Part shown: positions 16,224 to 25,198 of the stretch, in pieces
Position numbering within the stretch: position 1 is the stretch's first letter
Layout of the letters: the number at the start of each line of letters is the position of its first letter
Notes under the pieces: model-generated
Seen by the model: the letters and a program-made list of their open reading frames with translations, nothing else
Databases searched by the model: none
What the model was told of the DNA's origin: nothing
Source of the DNA: an uncultured Chitinophaga sp.
GTDB taxonomy: Bacteria; Bacteroidota; Bacteroidia; Chitinophagales; Chitinophagaceae
Assembly: GCF_902168175.1 (NCBI RefSeq)
Contig: NZ_CABHOU010000025.1
Coordinates: 124,001 to 188,000, forward strand
Length of the DNA stretch: 64,000 nucleotides
Direction: 5' to 3'
Program-made: the position numbers and the translations under genes

Positions 16224-17075
16224 ATGAATATTCAAGCTGCTTTTACCCATCTTACCCAATCGATACAACCGCTTTACGATGAGCGTGAAGCCGTGAACAT
16301 AGCGCATATGCTCATGGAACACATCACCGGCCTGGGTAAAATGGACCGTATCATTTATAAAGAAAAAAAACTGGATGAGGAGCAGTTTTCGGCCTTACAA
16401 AGTGCTATTGAAGCACTTTTGCGCAACCGTCCGGTACAATACATCATCGGTAAAAGCTGGTTTTACGGGATGGAACTGGTGGTAAACGAACATGTGCTGA
16501 TACCCCGCCCCGAAACGGAGGAATTGGTGGAATGGATACTTTCTGACAACAATAATCCGCATGCCCGCATCCTGGATATTGGTACGGGCAGCGGTTGCAT
16601 CCCCATTGCTCTCTCTCAAAACCTGCCCAAAGCCACGGTTTGGGCGATAGATATCAGTGAAGATGCGCTGGCTGTAGCGCAAAATAACGCTACACGTCAG
16701 AAAACACCCGTACAGTTTGCGGTGATGAGCGCACTGGACGCCACAGCCACAGCAGAACTGCCCGATTTTGACATCATCGTCAGCAACCCGCCCTATATCA
16801 AACAAAGTGAAAAAACGGGCATGCAGCAGCAGGTAATCGATTACGAACCTTCGTTAGCCCTGTTTGTACCCGATACCGACCCGCTGCTGTTTTACCGCCA
16901 CATAGGCCTGCTGGCTATCAATAAATTGCCTGCACAGGGCAAACTCTATTTCGAGATTAACGAAGCATTGGGTAAAGAAGTGGTGGAACTGCTGCAAAAT
17001 CAGGGCTTTACAAACGTAACCCTGCGCACCGACCTGTTTGGGAAGGACAGGATGGTGAGCGCTACCAAAGGATAA
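16224..17075 (+). CDS. prmC: PrmC, release-factor glutamine N5-methyltransferase
   Basis: 283 residues from ATG 16224 (MNIQAAFTHLTQ), chosen over the frame-open 16140 because family members start here. The N-terminal helical domain is followed by RPETEELVEW (~residue 95), SAM-binding DIGTGSGCIPIAL (~115) and the NPPY catalytic motif in VSNPPYIKQSE (~190). It methylates the GGQ glutamine of RF1 and RF2, increasing termination efficiency. It is divergent from ribD. Confidence 0.95.
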   Translation: MNIQAAFTHLTQSIQPLYDEREAVNIAHMLMEHITGLGKMDRIIYKEKKLDEEQFSALQSAIEALLRNRPVQYIIGKSWFYGMELVVNEHVLIPRPETEELVEWILSDNNNPHARILDIGTGSGCIPIALSQNLPKATVWAIDISEDALAVAQNNATRQKTPVQFAVMSALDATATAELPDFDIIVSNPPYIKQSEKTGMQQQVIDYEPSLALFVPDTDPLLFYRHIGLLAINKLPAQGKLYFEINEALGKEVVELLQNQGFTNVTLRTDLFGKDRMVSATKG

Positions 17076-17143
17076 GCGGTAACAACCCATATCTGCACTT
17101 TCACTATTTTTACAGTCATCAATAACCAATCAAAAACAACCAG

Positions 17144-18265
17144 GTGAAAAAACTCATTATCGGCAGCCTCGCGCTGCTTCCCCTCTGCGCTGTTGCACAA
17201 GACAGCATCAACGTTACCATTAAAGGCAGTGTAAAAGGTGCCCCCGCAAATTCTTACTTCTACATACTGGAGCAAAGCAGGGCTACTATTAAAATTGACT
17301 CTGTACTGATTACTAAAGGAAATTTTTCTTTAAATACAAAATTTGCTGAACCTAAACCCGTAATCGCTTACATAAAAACGCCCGGTTCCGCTCCCACTGT
17401 CAGCAAAGGTGTTAACAACCTTCAATTATTTGTAGAACCAGGTACAATCGCCCTTACGGTTAAAGATTCTATCTCTAATGCAGTAGTTAAAGGCACTGCC
17501 CACAACGAGTGGCTCGCAGCGGAAAAAACGTTTGCGGACGACAGCAAAAAAGTAAATGAGATCATGGCCCAGGCGAATGAGCTGGCCAAGGCTAAAAAGA
17601 TGGACGAAATGAACGCGCTCAGGCCTGCTTACGAAGCTGCCTACAAAGCCGTGGAAGAAAAACAAACTGCTTTCGTTAAATCTCACCCGGATTCTTACGT
17701 GAGCATGGTTTACCTGCCCAGACTGGCTGGTTCTGCCATTGATTTCGAGCAGATCAATCCTTTGTATACCGCATTAACGCCCCGTATAAAAGCAACTGCC
17801 TCCGGCAAACGGCTGGGCACAGCCATCGCTGTTGCGGAAAAAACAAGTATTGGTAAAGATGCCATTCCTTTCTCTCAGAAAGATGCAGACGGTAACGATG
17901 TAACGCTGGCTTCTTTTAAAGGCAAGTATGTACTGGTTGACTTCTGGGCTAGCTGGTGTGGTCCTTGCCGCGCTGAAAACCCTAACGTGGTAAAGGCTTA
18001 CAACGATTTCAAAGATAAAGGTTTCACTATCCTCGGCGTTTCCCTGGATAAATCCAAAGACCTCTGGCTGAAAGCAATTGAAGCGGATGGCCTTACCTGG
18101 AGCCATGTTTCTGACCTGAAATTCTGGGATAACGAAGTAGCGGCCCTTTACGGCGTACGCTCCATCCCACAGAATTTCCTGATCGATCCACAAGGAAAGA
18201 TCATCGGTAAAAACCTGCGTGGCGAGGAGTTAGCTAAGAAGCTGGCGGAGCTGATCAAAGGATAA
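17144..18265 (+). CDS. TlpA-like thiol:disulfide oxidoreductase with DUF4369 N-terminal domain
   Basis: 373 residues starting at GTG 17144, directly followed by a signal peptide (KKLIIGSLALLPLCAVAQ). Residues ~22-115 form the DUF4369 beta-domain typical of Bacteroidota thioredoxins (VTIKGSVKGAPANSYFYIL). A helical linker follows, then a thioredoxin fold from ~235 with VDFWASWCGPCRAENPN (CGPC active site) and the cis-Pro in RSIPQNFLID. It probably reduces disulfides in periplasmic proteins. A near-consensus -7 box (TATTTTTA, 17105-17112) is present, but its final base deviates. A terminator follows at 18296-18328. Confidence 0.92.
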   Translation: MKKLIIGSLALLPLCAVAQDSINVTIKGSVKGAPANSYFYILEQSRATIKIDSVLITKGNFSLNTKFAEPKPVIAYIKTPGSAPTVSKGVNNLQLFVEPGTIALTVKDSISNAVVKGTAHNEWLAAEKTFADDSKKVNEIMAQANELAKAKKMDEMNALRPAYEAAYKAVEEKQTAFVKSHPDSYVSMVYLPRLAGSAIDFEQINPLYTALTPRIKATASGKRLGTAIAVAEKTSIGKDAIPFSQKDADGNDVTLASFKGKYVLVDFWASWCGPCRAENPNVVKAYNDFKDKGFTILGVSLDKSKDLWLKAIEADGLTWSHVSDLKFWDNEVAALYGVRSIPQNFLIDPQGKIIGKNLRGEELAKKLAELIKG

Positions 18266-18295
18266 TATTACTCTTTACTTAATACATGATTGAAG

Positions 18296-18328
18296 AAGGC
18301 CGCTTTATTGCAAAGCGGCCTTTTTTTT
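18296..18328 (+). terminator. Intrinsic terminator after the TlpA-like gene
   Basis: The stem AAGGCCGCTTT / AAAGCGGCCTT has a short loop and is followed by eight T residues (18321-18328). Confidence 0.9.
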
Positions 18329-18407
18329 GTTTGAGATGGCCTGTTTAACCAATCATCGCAACCTTTGCCTCCTTTACGGAATCCCCCTTTTGTAGGCCCC
18401 TAAAACG

Positions 18408-18415
18408 TACCTTTG
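18408..18415 (+). promoter_or_regulatory. Candidate -7 box TACCTTTG
   Basis: It matches TAnnTTTG 20 bp before the small gene at 18436. A TTTTG at 18388-18392 is present but only 15 bp away, short for a -33 element. Confidence 0.45.
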
Positions 18416-18435
18416 TATCACTTAATTACAGAATC

Positions 18436-18684
18436 ATGGATACAAGAGAAACGATTCCCACCGGCGGGAGCTTTTACGACCTGCTGCTCGACCTGTACAA
18501 ACAGCAGAAGAATACTTCGGTGTTGTACGATGATAATGGCATTACAAGGGCCAACGGGCTTATTACAGAGATGTTTGAGAAAGAAGGGAAGCAGTGGGTA
18601 CGTTTAAGTGATGGTGCTGAAATAAGGATAGATACCCTGCAGGCGGTAAACGGCATTTTTTCCGCCGGTTACTCAGAGTGCTGA
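18436..18684 (+). CDS. Small conserved-looking protein of unknown function
   Basis: 82 residues from ATG 18436. It is supported by a -7 box just upstream, a terminator directly after the stop and normal codon use. The N-terminal half is helical (SFYDLLLDLYKQQKN). The C-terminal half reads as beta strands around a Lsm-like pattern (DDNGITRANGLITEMF, WVRLSDGAEIRIDTLQAVNG), reminiscent of small Rof-type or modification-sensing barrels; that resemblance is weak. It is cytoplasmic, with no signal peptide. I do not recognise a named family. Confidence 0.7.
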   Translation: MDTRETIPTGGSFYDLLLDLYKQQKNTSVLYDDNGITRANGLITEMFEKEGKQWVRLSDGAEIRIDTLQAVNGIFSAGYSEC

Positions 18685-18689
18685 TAAAC

Positions 18690-18721
18690 AAAAATGCCGG
18701 ACTTTACAGTCCGGCATTTTT
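18690..18721. terminator. Bidirectional intrinsic terminator
   Basis: The 14-nt arms 18690-18703 and 18708-18721 (core AATGCCGGACT) enclose a 4-nt loop, with A and T runs at both ends. It lies between convergent genes. Confidence 0.88.
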
Positions 18722-18740
18722 TATTGACATAAAGTAAAAA

Positions 18741-19148
18741 CTATCTGATACCTGCGGGTTTAGCCGTACCTAATACCACTTTGGCATTCAGCTCACGGGC
18801 TATTTCCATTACCGATACAATATCTTCGATGGGCACGCTCTTTTCTGCATTGATCACGATCGTTTTATCTACATCCGCATTCGCCAGTTTCGGAATAAGT
18901 GCCTCCCTCAGCTGTGCAAAATCTACTTTGCCAGTACCGATATAGAACTGGCGCGACTGATCGATGCTCACCACCACGGTTTGTTTAGCTTTGGTGTTGC
19001 TGGCGGCCTTTGGTAATGTGAGTTTGATCACATTTGGGTTGGCCAGTGTAGACACGATGAGGAAGAACAACAGCAGAATGAACAAGATATCGTTCAGTGC
19101 CCCGTTGTGCATCTCCACATGCCTTTTATTTCGCCTCCTTAAATTCAT
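18741..19148 (-). CDS. exbD: ExbD/TolR family biopolymer transport protein
   Basis: 135 residues. A basic cytoplasmic N-terminus (MNLRRRNKRHVEMHNG) is followed by one membrane helix with the conserved Asp in LNDILFILLLFFLIVSTLA (proton pathway), then a periplasmic domain ending KVVLGTAKPAG. It forms the TonB- or Tol-energising complex with the ExbB homologue 30 bp upstream. No tonB is adjacent. The ExbD-versus-TolR label is not certain, though the gene order is standard. Confidence 0.88.
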   Translation of the reverse strand: MNLRRRNKRHVEMHNGALNDILFILLLFFLIVSTLANPNVIKLTLPKAASNTKAKQTVVVSIDQSRQFYIGTGKVDFAQLREALIPKLANADVDKTIVINAEKSVPIEDIVSVMEIARELNAKVVLGTAKPAGIR

Positions 19149-19178
19149 TCAAATATGATTAAGTGCTGATTGTAATTG

Positions 19179-19898
19179 TTAGCGTGTAGGTTCCTGCAGG
19201 ATGTCGATAAACTCTGCGGAAGAAGCTTCCATTTTGTTCACCACCTTATCGATCTGCGCGTTCAGGTAGCTGTAACCGATGTAAGCTGCCAAACCGATGA
19301 TCAACCCTGTAGCCGATGTCACCATTTTCACGTAAATACCGCTGGCAATAGCGCTAAGGGTAATGTCGGAAGTGATAGAGATGTTAAAGAAGGTCTGGAT
19401 CATACCGGCGATGGTACCGAGGAAACCGAACATCGGGGCGATGCCTGCAATGATCGAGAGTACTACCAGGTTCTTTTCCAGTTTGTATACTTCCAGTTTA
19501 CCTACGTTTTCCATTGACTTCTCAATGCTGTCGATAGGTTTGCCTATACGTTGAATACCTTTATCGATCACACGGGCGATAGGATTGTTGGTGTTCTTTG
19601 ACTGTGAGCGGGCTGCCGCAATATTACCACTGGTAATGTGGTCGCGGATCATAGGCATGAAGTTGTCTTCAATTTTGCCTGCTTTTGAAATAGTAATAAA
19701 ACGCTCTACAAAGAAATAAACTGCGATCAGCGAGAGGATGCCCAGCGGGATCATCAACACACCACCTTTCATCAGCATATCCAGCAGGTGAATCTGCTGG
19801 TCTGGAGGAACAGCGCCTGCTGCGCTTCCTGCTATAAGCGTATCCGGCTTAGGGCTGAGCAATGAATCCTGTAAAAACGTAACAAGTCCTAATAGCAT
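19179..19898 (-). CDS. exbB: ExbB/TolQ/MotA family proton channel
   Basis: 239 residues with three membrane helices: GGVLMIPLGILSLIAVYFFV (~50-70), the helix in LVVLSIIAGIAPMFGFLGTIAGMI (~140-165) and LSAIASGIYVKMVTSATGLIIGLAAYIGY (~185-210). The GxxxTVxGM-like loop GFLGTIAGMIQTF is characteristic. It forms the pentameric proton channel with ExbD and could energise the SusC transporter. It has a -7 box TACATTTG at 19918-19925. Confidence 0.9.
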   Translation of the reverse strand: MLLGLVTFLQDSLLSPKPDTLIAGSAAGAVPPDQQIHLLDMLMKGGVLMIPLGILSLIAVYFFVERFITISKAGKIEDNFMPMIRDHITSGNIAAARSQSKNTNNPIARVIDKGIQRIGKPIDSIEKSMENVGKLEVYKLEKNLVVLSIIAGIAPMFGFLGTIAGMIQTFFNISITSDITLSAIASGIYVKMVTSATGLIIGLAAYIGYSYLNAQIDKVVNKMEASSAEFIDILQEPTR

Positions 19899-19917
19899 GT
19901 AGAAAATTTTAACCTTG

Positions 19918-19925
19918 CAAATGTA
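19918..19925 (-). promoter_or_regulatory. Candidate -7 box TACATTTG for exbB-exbD
   Basis: Minus-strand match to TAnnTTTG 19 bp upstream of the exbB start. A TTG at 19942-19944 is 16 bp further up, slightly close for -33. Confidence 0.5.
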
Positions 19926-19998
19926 TTGATTTCAACTGCAACAAGGGATTAAAGTAATAATAAAATGCTAAACTAAAAACGGCGATCGCCCTAAAATA

Positions 19999-21252
19999 TT
20001 ATGAACGGCTCTTTTCTTCCCATATCATCACCAGGTGTACAATGGTCTCCACGGCCTTTTGCATATCCTGGATACTCACATATTCCAGCTTGCTGTGGAA
20101 AGCCATTTCGCCCGTAAATATATTAGGACAAGGCAGGCCCATGAACGATAAGCGGGAACCATCGGTACCACCACGAATGCTCATTTTAAGCGGCGTTACA
20201 CCTGTGCGTTTGATGGCTTCGGCGGCATATTCGCTTACCTGCGGGTAGTTATCCAACACTTCTTTCATGTTGCGGTACTGCTCCGTTACCTGCAAAGTGC
20301 CTTTCGCACCGGGGTACTTACTCACAGCGGCATCCATCAGTTTTTGCAGGAAGGCCTCGTGTTCCAGGAGCTTTTCGGTGGTAAAGTCGCGAACAATGAA
20401 GTCTATTTCTGCCTTTTCCACTACGCCCGACATACGTACAGGGTGTACAAAACCCTGCCGGTCTCCGGTTGTTTCGGGCGACAGTGCGTTCTTAGGCAAA
20501 CTGTCGATAATCTCGGAAGCGATCTTAATGGCGCTTACCAGCTTATCTTTTGCCATACCCGGATGGGTAGAAATTCCTTCCACAATGATTTTGGCGGCAT
20601 CTGCAGAAAAGGTTTCGTCTTCCAGGGAACCCAGTTCGCCACCATCCATCGTATAACCGAAAGCAGCGCCCAGCTTCTTCATATCTACATGTTTAACACC
20701 CTGACCAATTTCCTCGTCGGGTGTAAACAGGATGCGGATAGCGCCATGTTTGATTTCGGGATGGGTAATGAGGTATTGCGCAGCGTCCATGATCTCCGCC
20801 ACACCGGCCTTGTTATCGGCCCCCAGCAGCGTTGTTCCGCTGGCGGTAATAATATCGTCGCCAATTTTTTCTTTGAGATAAGGGTGATCTGATGCGCGTA
20901 ATACCTGCGTTTGATCGTCGGGTAACACGATGTCGCTGCCGTCGTATTTGTGGTGTACGATCGGTTTAACGCCTTTACCACTGCAATCGCTGGAAGTGTC
21001 CATATGCGAGCAGAGGCATATAACCGGTACGTTGTGCGTAGTGTTGGAAGGGATGGTAGCGTATACATAACCATATTGGTCCATATGCGCATCGGTAATG
21101 CCTAAATCCTGCAATTCCGCTACCAGTATGCCTGCGAGGTTCTTTTGTTTCTCCGTGGAAGGGAAGCTGTTGCTCAATGGGTCCGACTCTGTATCTACCT
21201 GCACATATTCTGTAAAGCGTTTGGCTACCGAAAAAGAATAATTTGAGAACAT
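19999..21252 (-). CDS. pepT: Peptidase T (tripeptide aminopeptidase)
   Basis: 417 residues, close to the usual ~410. This M20-family dinuclear zinc enzyme has the metal-binding segment LCSHMDTSSDCSGKGVKP (~residue 80), the bridging region GADNKAGVAEIM (~145), catalytic TPDEEIGQGVKH (~180) and RGGTDGSRLSFMGLPCPNIFTG (~360). It removes N-terminal residues from tripeptides in the cytoplasm. It lies 80 bp downstream of the FKBP gene on the same strand, separated by that gene's terminator. Confidence 0.95.
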   Translation of the reverse strand: MFSNYSFSVAKRFTEYVQVDTESDPLSNSFPSTEKQKNLAGILVAELQDLGITDAHMDQYGYVYATIPSNTTHNVPVICLCSHMDTSSDCSGKGVKPIVHHKYDGSDIVLPDDQTQVLRASDHPYLKEKIGDDIITASGTTLLGADNKAGVAEIMDAAQYLITHPEIKHGAIRILFTPDEEIGQGVKHVDMKKLGAAFGYTMDGGELGSLEDETFSADAAKIIVEGISTHPGMAKDKLVSAIKIASEIIDSLPKNALSPETTGDRQGFVHPVRMSGVVEKAEIDFIVRDFTTEKLLEHEAFLQKLMDAAVSKYPGAKGTLQVTEQYRNMKEVLDNYPQVSEYAAEAIKRTGVTPLKMSIRGGTDGSRLSFMGLPCPNIFTGEMAFHSKLEYVSIQDMQKAVETIVHLVMIWEEKSRS

Positions 21253-21268
21253 ATCTTGATTTGCTGTT

Positions 21269-21301
21269 AAAAAAAAGACCAGGCTTTATGCGGGCCTGAT
21301 C
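21269..21301 (-). terminator. Intrinsic terminator of the FKBP gene
   Basis: On the minus strand GATCAGGC pairs with GCCTGGTC (one G-U pair) and is followed by a run of eight U (A at 21269-21276). Confidence 0.8.
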
Positions 21302-21332
21302 TTCCTTTTATTTTTCTTTAAATGAGATCTGA

Positions 21333-21791
21333 TTAGAAGTTGGTGATGATCTTAGACTCACCAGGCAGAATTTCTACCAGTTCAATGTCGAACACCAGGT
21401 CTTCGCCAGCCAGCGGGTGGTTAGCATCCAGTGTGATGAACTCAGTACCGATAGCAGCCACTTTCACCGGGAATACCTGGCCCTGTGGGTTGCTCATCTG
21501 CAGCTCCATACCTACCTGAGGGTTCAGGTCGGAAGGGATATTTGCGAGCGGAAATTCCATGATCATTTCATCGTTCTTAGGGCCGTATGCGTCTGTAACG
21601 GGAATATTCACGGTTTTTTTATCACCTACTTTCATTTCCATCACGCCATTATCAAAACCTTTGATAACCATGCCGGCGCCTACCTTGAACTGCAGTGGTT
21701 CGCGACCTTCAGATGAGTCAAACGTGGTACCGTTTGTCAGCTTGCCATGATAATGAACCCTTACGGTATCCCCGTTTTTAACTGCTTGCAT
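21333..21791 (-). CDS. SlyD-type FKBP peptidyl-prolyl cis-trans isomerase
   Basis: 152 residues. The FKBP half-motifs are DTVRVHYHGKLTNGTTFDSSEGREPLQF at the start and LAGEDLVFDIELVEI at the end. Between them lies an inserted-in-flap region (~residues 65-120) characteristic of SlyD/FkpB-type chaperone isomerases. No His-rich metal tail is present, unlike E. coli SlyD. It is a cytoplasmic folding helper. It ends at its own terminator before pepT. Confidence 0.92.
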   Translation of the reverse strand: MQAVKNGDTVRVHYHGKLTNGTTFDSSEGREPLQFKVGAGMVIKGFDNGVMEMKVGDKKTVNIPVTDAYGPKNDEMIMEFPLANIPSDLNPQVGMELQMSNPQGQVFPVKVAAIGTEFITLDANHPLAGEDLVFDIELVEILPGESKIITNF

Positions 21792-21901
21792 AAAATCAAT
21801 TTAATTGTTAATTAATACGCGCTAAGGTAAGTAAAAATAGTATTAAGGCCGCCTGTTGGGCCGGATTTGGGATTATAGCGAATATTTCCCATTTTTAGGA
21901 A

Positions 21902-23062
21902 ATGAAGAGAACCATTGCTTTTGCCTTGCTGCTGTTATGCTTCGGCGCACAGGCCCAAACCACGTCTATTATCACAGGAGCAGCCAGAACAAAGGAATAC
22001 CTGCCCCTGCTACAGGGGAAAAGAGTAGCCCTGCTGGTGAACCAAACGGCCACGATCGGCAATACGCACCTGGTAGATTCATTGCTGAAACTTAAAGTAA
22101 AGATCACAAAGATATTCAGCCCTGAGCACGGCTTTCGTGGCAATGCAGACGCTGGTGAAAAGATCGCTAACAGTAAAGATGCCGCCACCGGTCTCACCAT
22201 CGTATCGCTGTATGGTAAACACCGTAAGGCAGATGCGAACGACCTGAAAGATGTGGACGTACTCATCTTCGACATCCAGGACGTTGGTGCACGCTTCTAT
22301 ACATACATATCTTCCCTACAGGAACTGATGGAATCGGCTGCTGCCAATAAAAAACTGCTCATCGTACTCGACAGGCCCAATCCCAACGGGCATTATGTGG
22401 ATGGCCCCATACTGGATACGGCTTTCCGCTCGTTCGTTGGCATGCAGCAAATTCCCATTGTACATGGCATGACGGTAGGTGAATATGCGAAGATGCTGAA
22501 TGGAGAAAAATGGCTGGAGAAAAAACGTAACTGTAACCTGAAAGTGATTACCTGCCTGGGTTACACGCACAACAGCCGCTACGAGCTGCCGGTTAAACCT
22601 TCGCCCAACCTGCCTAACATGGCATCGATCTACCTCTATCCCAGCACCTGTTTCTTCGAAGGCACACCGGTAAGCCTGGGTCGTGGTACAGATAAACCTT
22701 TCCAGGTATTTGGTCATCCCGATTTCCCTAAAAACCTTTACCAGTTTACACCCCGCAGCGTACCGGGCGCCAAAAACCCACCCCTGCTGGATAAACTGTG
22801 TTATGGCTATGATCTGTCCAACTCCGTACAGGAGATCGACAACAAACTGCAATTAAAATGGGTAATAAAAGCGTACGAGCTATTCCCTCAGAAAGATAAA
22901 TTCTTCACTAACTTCTTTAATACGCTGGCCGGTAACAGCACCTTACAAGCGCAGATCAAAGCTGGCAAAAGCGAAGCAGAGATCCGCCAGAGCTGGGAGC
23001 CAGGGCTTTCGAAGTTTAAGAAAACAAGGAAGAAATACCTGCTGTACAAGGATTTTGAGTAA
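21902..23062 (+). CDS. NamZ-like exo-beta-N-acetylmuramidase (DUF1343, GH171)
   Basis: 386 residues with signal peptide MKRTIAFALLLLCFGAQAQ. DUF1343 signatures include GKRVALLVNQTA (~residue 40), FSPEHGFRG (~75), DVLIFDIQDVGARFYTYISSL (~115), LDRPNPNG (~155) and FEGTPVSLGRGTDKPFQVFG (~255). The founding member (B. subtilis NamZ) removes terminal MurNAc from peptidoglycan fragments. A periplasmic role in wall turnover or use of foreign peptidoglycan is expected. fmt follows after 32 bp. No other peptidoglycan-recycling gene is nearby. Confidence 0.88.
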   Translation: MKRTIAFALLLLCFGAQAQTTSIITGAARTKEYLPLLQGKRVALLVNQTATIGNTHLVDSLLKLKVKITKIFSPEHGFRGNADAGEKIANSKDAATGLTIVSLYGKHRKADANDLKDVDVLIFDIQDVGARFYTYISSLQELMESAAANKKLLIVLDRPNPNGHYVDGPILDTAFRSFVGMQQIPIVHGMTVGEYAKMLNGEKWLEKKRNCNLKVITCLGYTHNSRYELPVKPSPNLPNMASIYLYPSTCFFEGTPVSLGRGTDKPFQVFGHPDFPKNLYQFTPRSVPGAKNPPLLDKLCYGYDLSNSVQEIDNKLQLKWVIKAYELFPQKDKFFTNFFNTLAGNSTLQAQIKAGKSEAEIRQSWEPGLSKFKKTRKKYLLYKDFE

Positions 23063-23068
23063 TCGTGG

Positions 23069-23076
23069 TATATTTG
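23069..23076 (+). promoter_or_regulatory. Candidate -7 box TATATTTG for fmt
   Basis: Match to TAnnTTTG 18 bp before the fmt start, immediately after the namZ-like stop. It suggests fmt has its own promoter. Confidence 0.45.
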
Positions 23077-23094
23077 GCGTCCAAGTAAAATAAG

Positions 23095-24024
23095 ATGAGC
23101 AAAGATTTGAAGATCGTTTTCATGGGTACACCCGATTTCGCTGTAGCATCGCTGGATGCACTGGTGCAGGAAGGTTATAACATCGTTGGTGTAATTACAG
23201 CACCCGATAAACCGGCCGGTCGTGGCCTGCAACTGCAGCAAAGCGCGGTAAAACAATATGCGGTATCAAAAGGCCTGCATGTGTTACAACCCGAGAAGCT
23301 GAAGAACCCCGAATTCCTGGAAGCCCTGGCCGCACTGAAAGCGGATTTACAGGTGGTTGTTGCGTTCCGTATGCTGCCGGTAGCGGTTTGGGACATGCCC
23401 CCACTGGGCACTATCAACGTACACGCCTCATTGCTGCCTAATTACCGCGGCGCCGCGCCTATTAACTGGGCTATCATTAATGGCGAAAAGGAATCGGGCG
23501 TAAGCACCTTCAAACTGCAGCATGCCATCGATACGGGCAATATCTTATTTTCAGCTACTGTGCCTATCCGCGAGGATGAAACAGCAGGTGAACTGCACGA
23601 TGCGCTCATGACCACTGGTGCAGATTTGCTGGTTAAAACCGTTGCAGGACTGGTAGCCGGCAACATACAGGAAACGCCGCAGGCGCACCTCGACGAAAGT
23701 ACGCTCAAACACGCACCCAAGATATTTAAAGACGATTGTAAGATCGACTGGAACAAACCAGTAACGGATATCTATAACCTTATCCGTGGCCTCAGTCCCT
23801 ACCCTGCTGCCTGGACTGTACTCAATGGCAAAACACTGAAGATATTTAAGGCGACGAAAGAATTATCGGCACATTCCGCTACGCCGGGGTTGGTAAGCAC
23901 CGACCATAAAACCTTCCTGAAATTCGCCGCCAGTGGTGGTTACATTGCAGTAGAGGAAATTCAGCTCGAGGGTAAAAAGCGCATGAAAATACAGGAGTTC
24001 TTACGGGGCTTCAGGTTACAATAA
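23095..24024 (+). CDS. fmt: Methionyl-tRNA formyltransferase
   Basis: 309 residues, the normal size. It starts KIVFMGTPDFAVASLDAL and contains the formyl-THF transferase signature with catalytic residues in INVHASLLPNYRGAAPINWAIINGE (~105-130) and DTGNILF. The C-terminal OB-like domain (from ~205) binds tRNA. It formylates initiator Met-tRNA. A strong terminator follows. Confidence 0.96.
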   Translation: MSKDLKIVFMGTPDFAVASLDALVQEGYNIVGVITAPDKPAGRGLQLQQSAVKQYAVSKGLHVLQPEKLKNPEFLEALAALKADLQVVVAFRMLPVAVWDMPPLGTINVHASLLPNYRGAAPINWAIINGEKESGVSTFKLQHAIDTGNILFSATVPIREDETAGELHDALMTTGADLLVKTVAGLVAGNIQETPQAHLDESTLKHAPKIFKDDCKIDWNKPVTDIYNLIRGLSPYPAAWTVLNGKTLKIFKATKELSAHSATPGLVSTDHKTFLKFAASGGYIAVEEIQLEGKKRMKIQEFLRGFRLQ

Positions 24025-24044
24025 ACTGCTTTTAGGTAGATAAA

Positions 24045-24074
24045 AAAAAGTCCCGCTGCATAGCGGGACTTTTT
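24045..24074. terminator. Bidirectional intrinsic terminator
   Basis: Stem AAAAAGTCCCGCT / AGCGGGACTTTTT with flanking A and T runs between convergent fmt and the LysM-protein gene. Confidence 0.88.
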
Positions 24075-24090
24075 CATGTATAGTTGTTGA

Positions 24091-25146
24091 CTATTGTTCT
24101 TCGTAATGCAGTTCACAGAAGAAGCGGGCCTCGTTAATACCCAGGGCATCCTGTGCGCCGTTGCTCAGTTTAATGATCAGTCCTGCATTGCCTTTCGACT
24201 GCGGGATAGCGTCCAGCACTTTTGCGTACACAGATTTACCGTTCAGCGGATTGGTCACTTTCACGATGGTGCCACGTGGTGCGGTTTTATGCAGCGCGTA
24301 GTACTTGTTAGGTGTATTTGTTTTAAACCAGCCGCCAGGGCCTTTTTCAGAATTCACATCTCTGCCGCCGTCTGTTTGTTGATCGTACGTTCTTTCAAAC
24401 GATTCGTCGGGAGCCGAGGGAGTGATAGAAGTATTGGTAGCGGGGAAACTTTCTACTGTTGTTGCCGCAGGTTTTGTAACAGGTGTTTCTTCTTTCACGA
24501 TCACCTTGGCTGGCGTTGTTTTCGCCGGCTCCACATCGCCTACAATAGGCACCGGCGGTAGGCCTTCTGAAGTGGAAGCAGTGGTAGTGGTAGTAGCAGG
24601 TGGTGGTGTTACAGGTGCTGGTGTTGTTTCAACGGGTGCTGCCACCGGTTCTGTTTTTGGAGCAACCGGCGTAGCTTTCGCTATTACAGGACTTCCGCCT
24701 GCGCCTTTGATCCAGCCCACTACCAGATAAGCATCCTTTTTAACACCGTCGCCGGAAAAGCTATTCCATTGGCGGATATTATCGATCGCTACTTTATTAT
24801 AGTTGGTGCTGATGCGGTATAACGTTTCTTTTTCGGTTACGATGTGATAAACCGGGCGATAACCAGTAGCGGCAACATCTTTTGCCTGGTTAAAGTTTGT
24901 TTTATTCAGCGGTATGCTTACCCGTTGCCCCAACTGCAAACCCTGCTCCATGGAGAGGTTGTTTTTTGCGGCAATCTCTTTTGGTGGCAGGCCATACGCT
25001 CTTGACAGACTGTAAAAGTTCTCTCCCTTCTTTACCGTATGCACTAAATGAAGATCAGGCGCACTCCCCTGCACCACCAGCGTATCCTGTGCGGACAGCT
25101 TTAAAGTGCAGGTTACCAAAACACCAAACATGACTGACTTTAACAT
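24091..25146 (-). CDS. Secreted LysM protein with C-terminal RlpA-like double-psi barrel
   Basis: 351 residues, with a signal peptide at residues 1-19 (ending KLSAQ). The first LysM is at ~34-80 (HTVKKGENFYSLSRAYGLPPKEIAAKNN) and the second at ~100-150 (HIVTEKETLYRISTNYN). A low-complexity Pro/Thr/Val linker (~165-245) is followed by a C-terminal ~90-residue barrel (GTIVKVTNPLNGKSVYAKVLDAIPQSKGNAGLIIKLS) resembling RlpA. LysM anchors it to peptidoglycan. RlpA relatives are lytic transglycosylases or septal-wall proteins, but whether the catalytic Asp and His are both kept is unclear; VLDAIP has the Asp position. Confidence 0.82.
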   Translation of the reverse strand: MLKSVMFGVLVTCTLKLSAQDTLVVQGSAPDLHLVHTVKKGENFYSLSRAYGLPPKEIAAKNNLSMEQGLQLGQRVSIPLNKTNFNQAKDVAATGYRPVYHIVTEKETLYRISTNYNKVAIDNIRQWNSFSGDGVKKDAYLVVGWIKGAGGSPVIAKATPVAPKTEPVAAPVETTPAPVTPPPATTTTTASTSEGLPPVPIVGDVEPAKTTPAKVIVKEETPVTKPAATTVESFPATNTSITPSAPDESFERTYDQQTDGGRDVNSEKGPGGWFKTNTPNKYYALHKTAPRGTIVKVTNPLNGKSVYAKVLDAIPQSKGNAGLIIKLSNGAQDALGINEARFFCELHYEEQ

Positions 25147-25198
25147 AATCTCTAATACTTTAAGGGACGAATATATGTGATATAAATGAATTTTTATT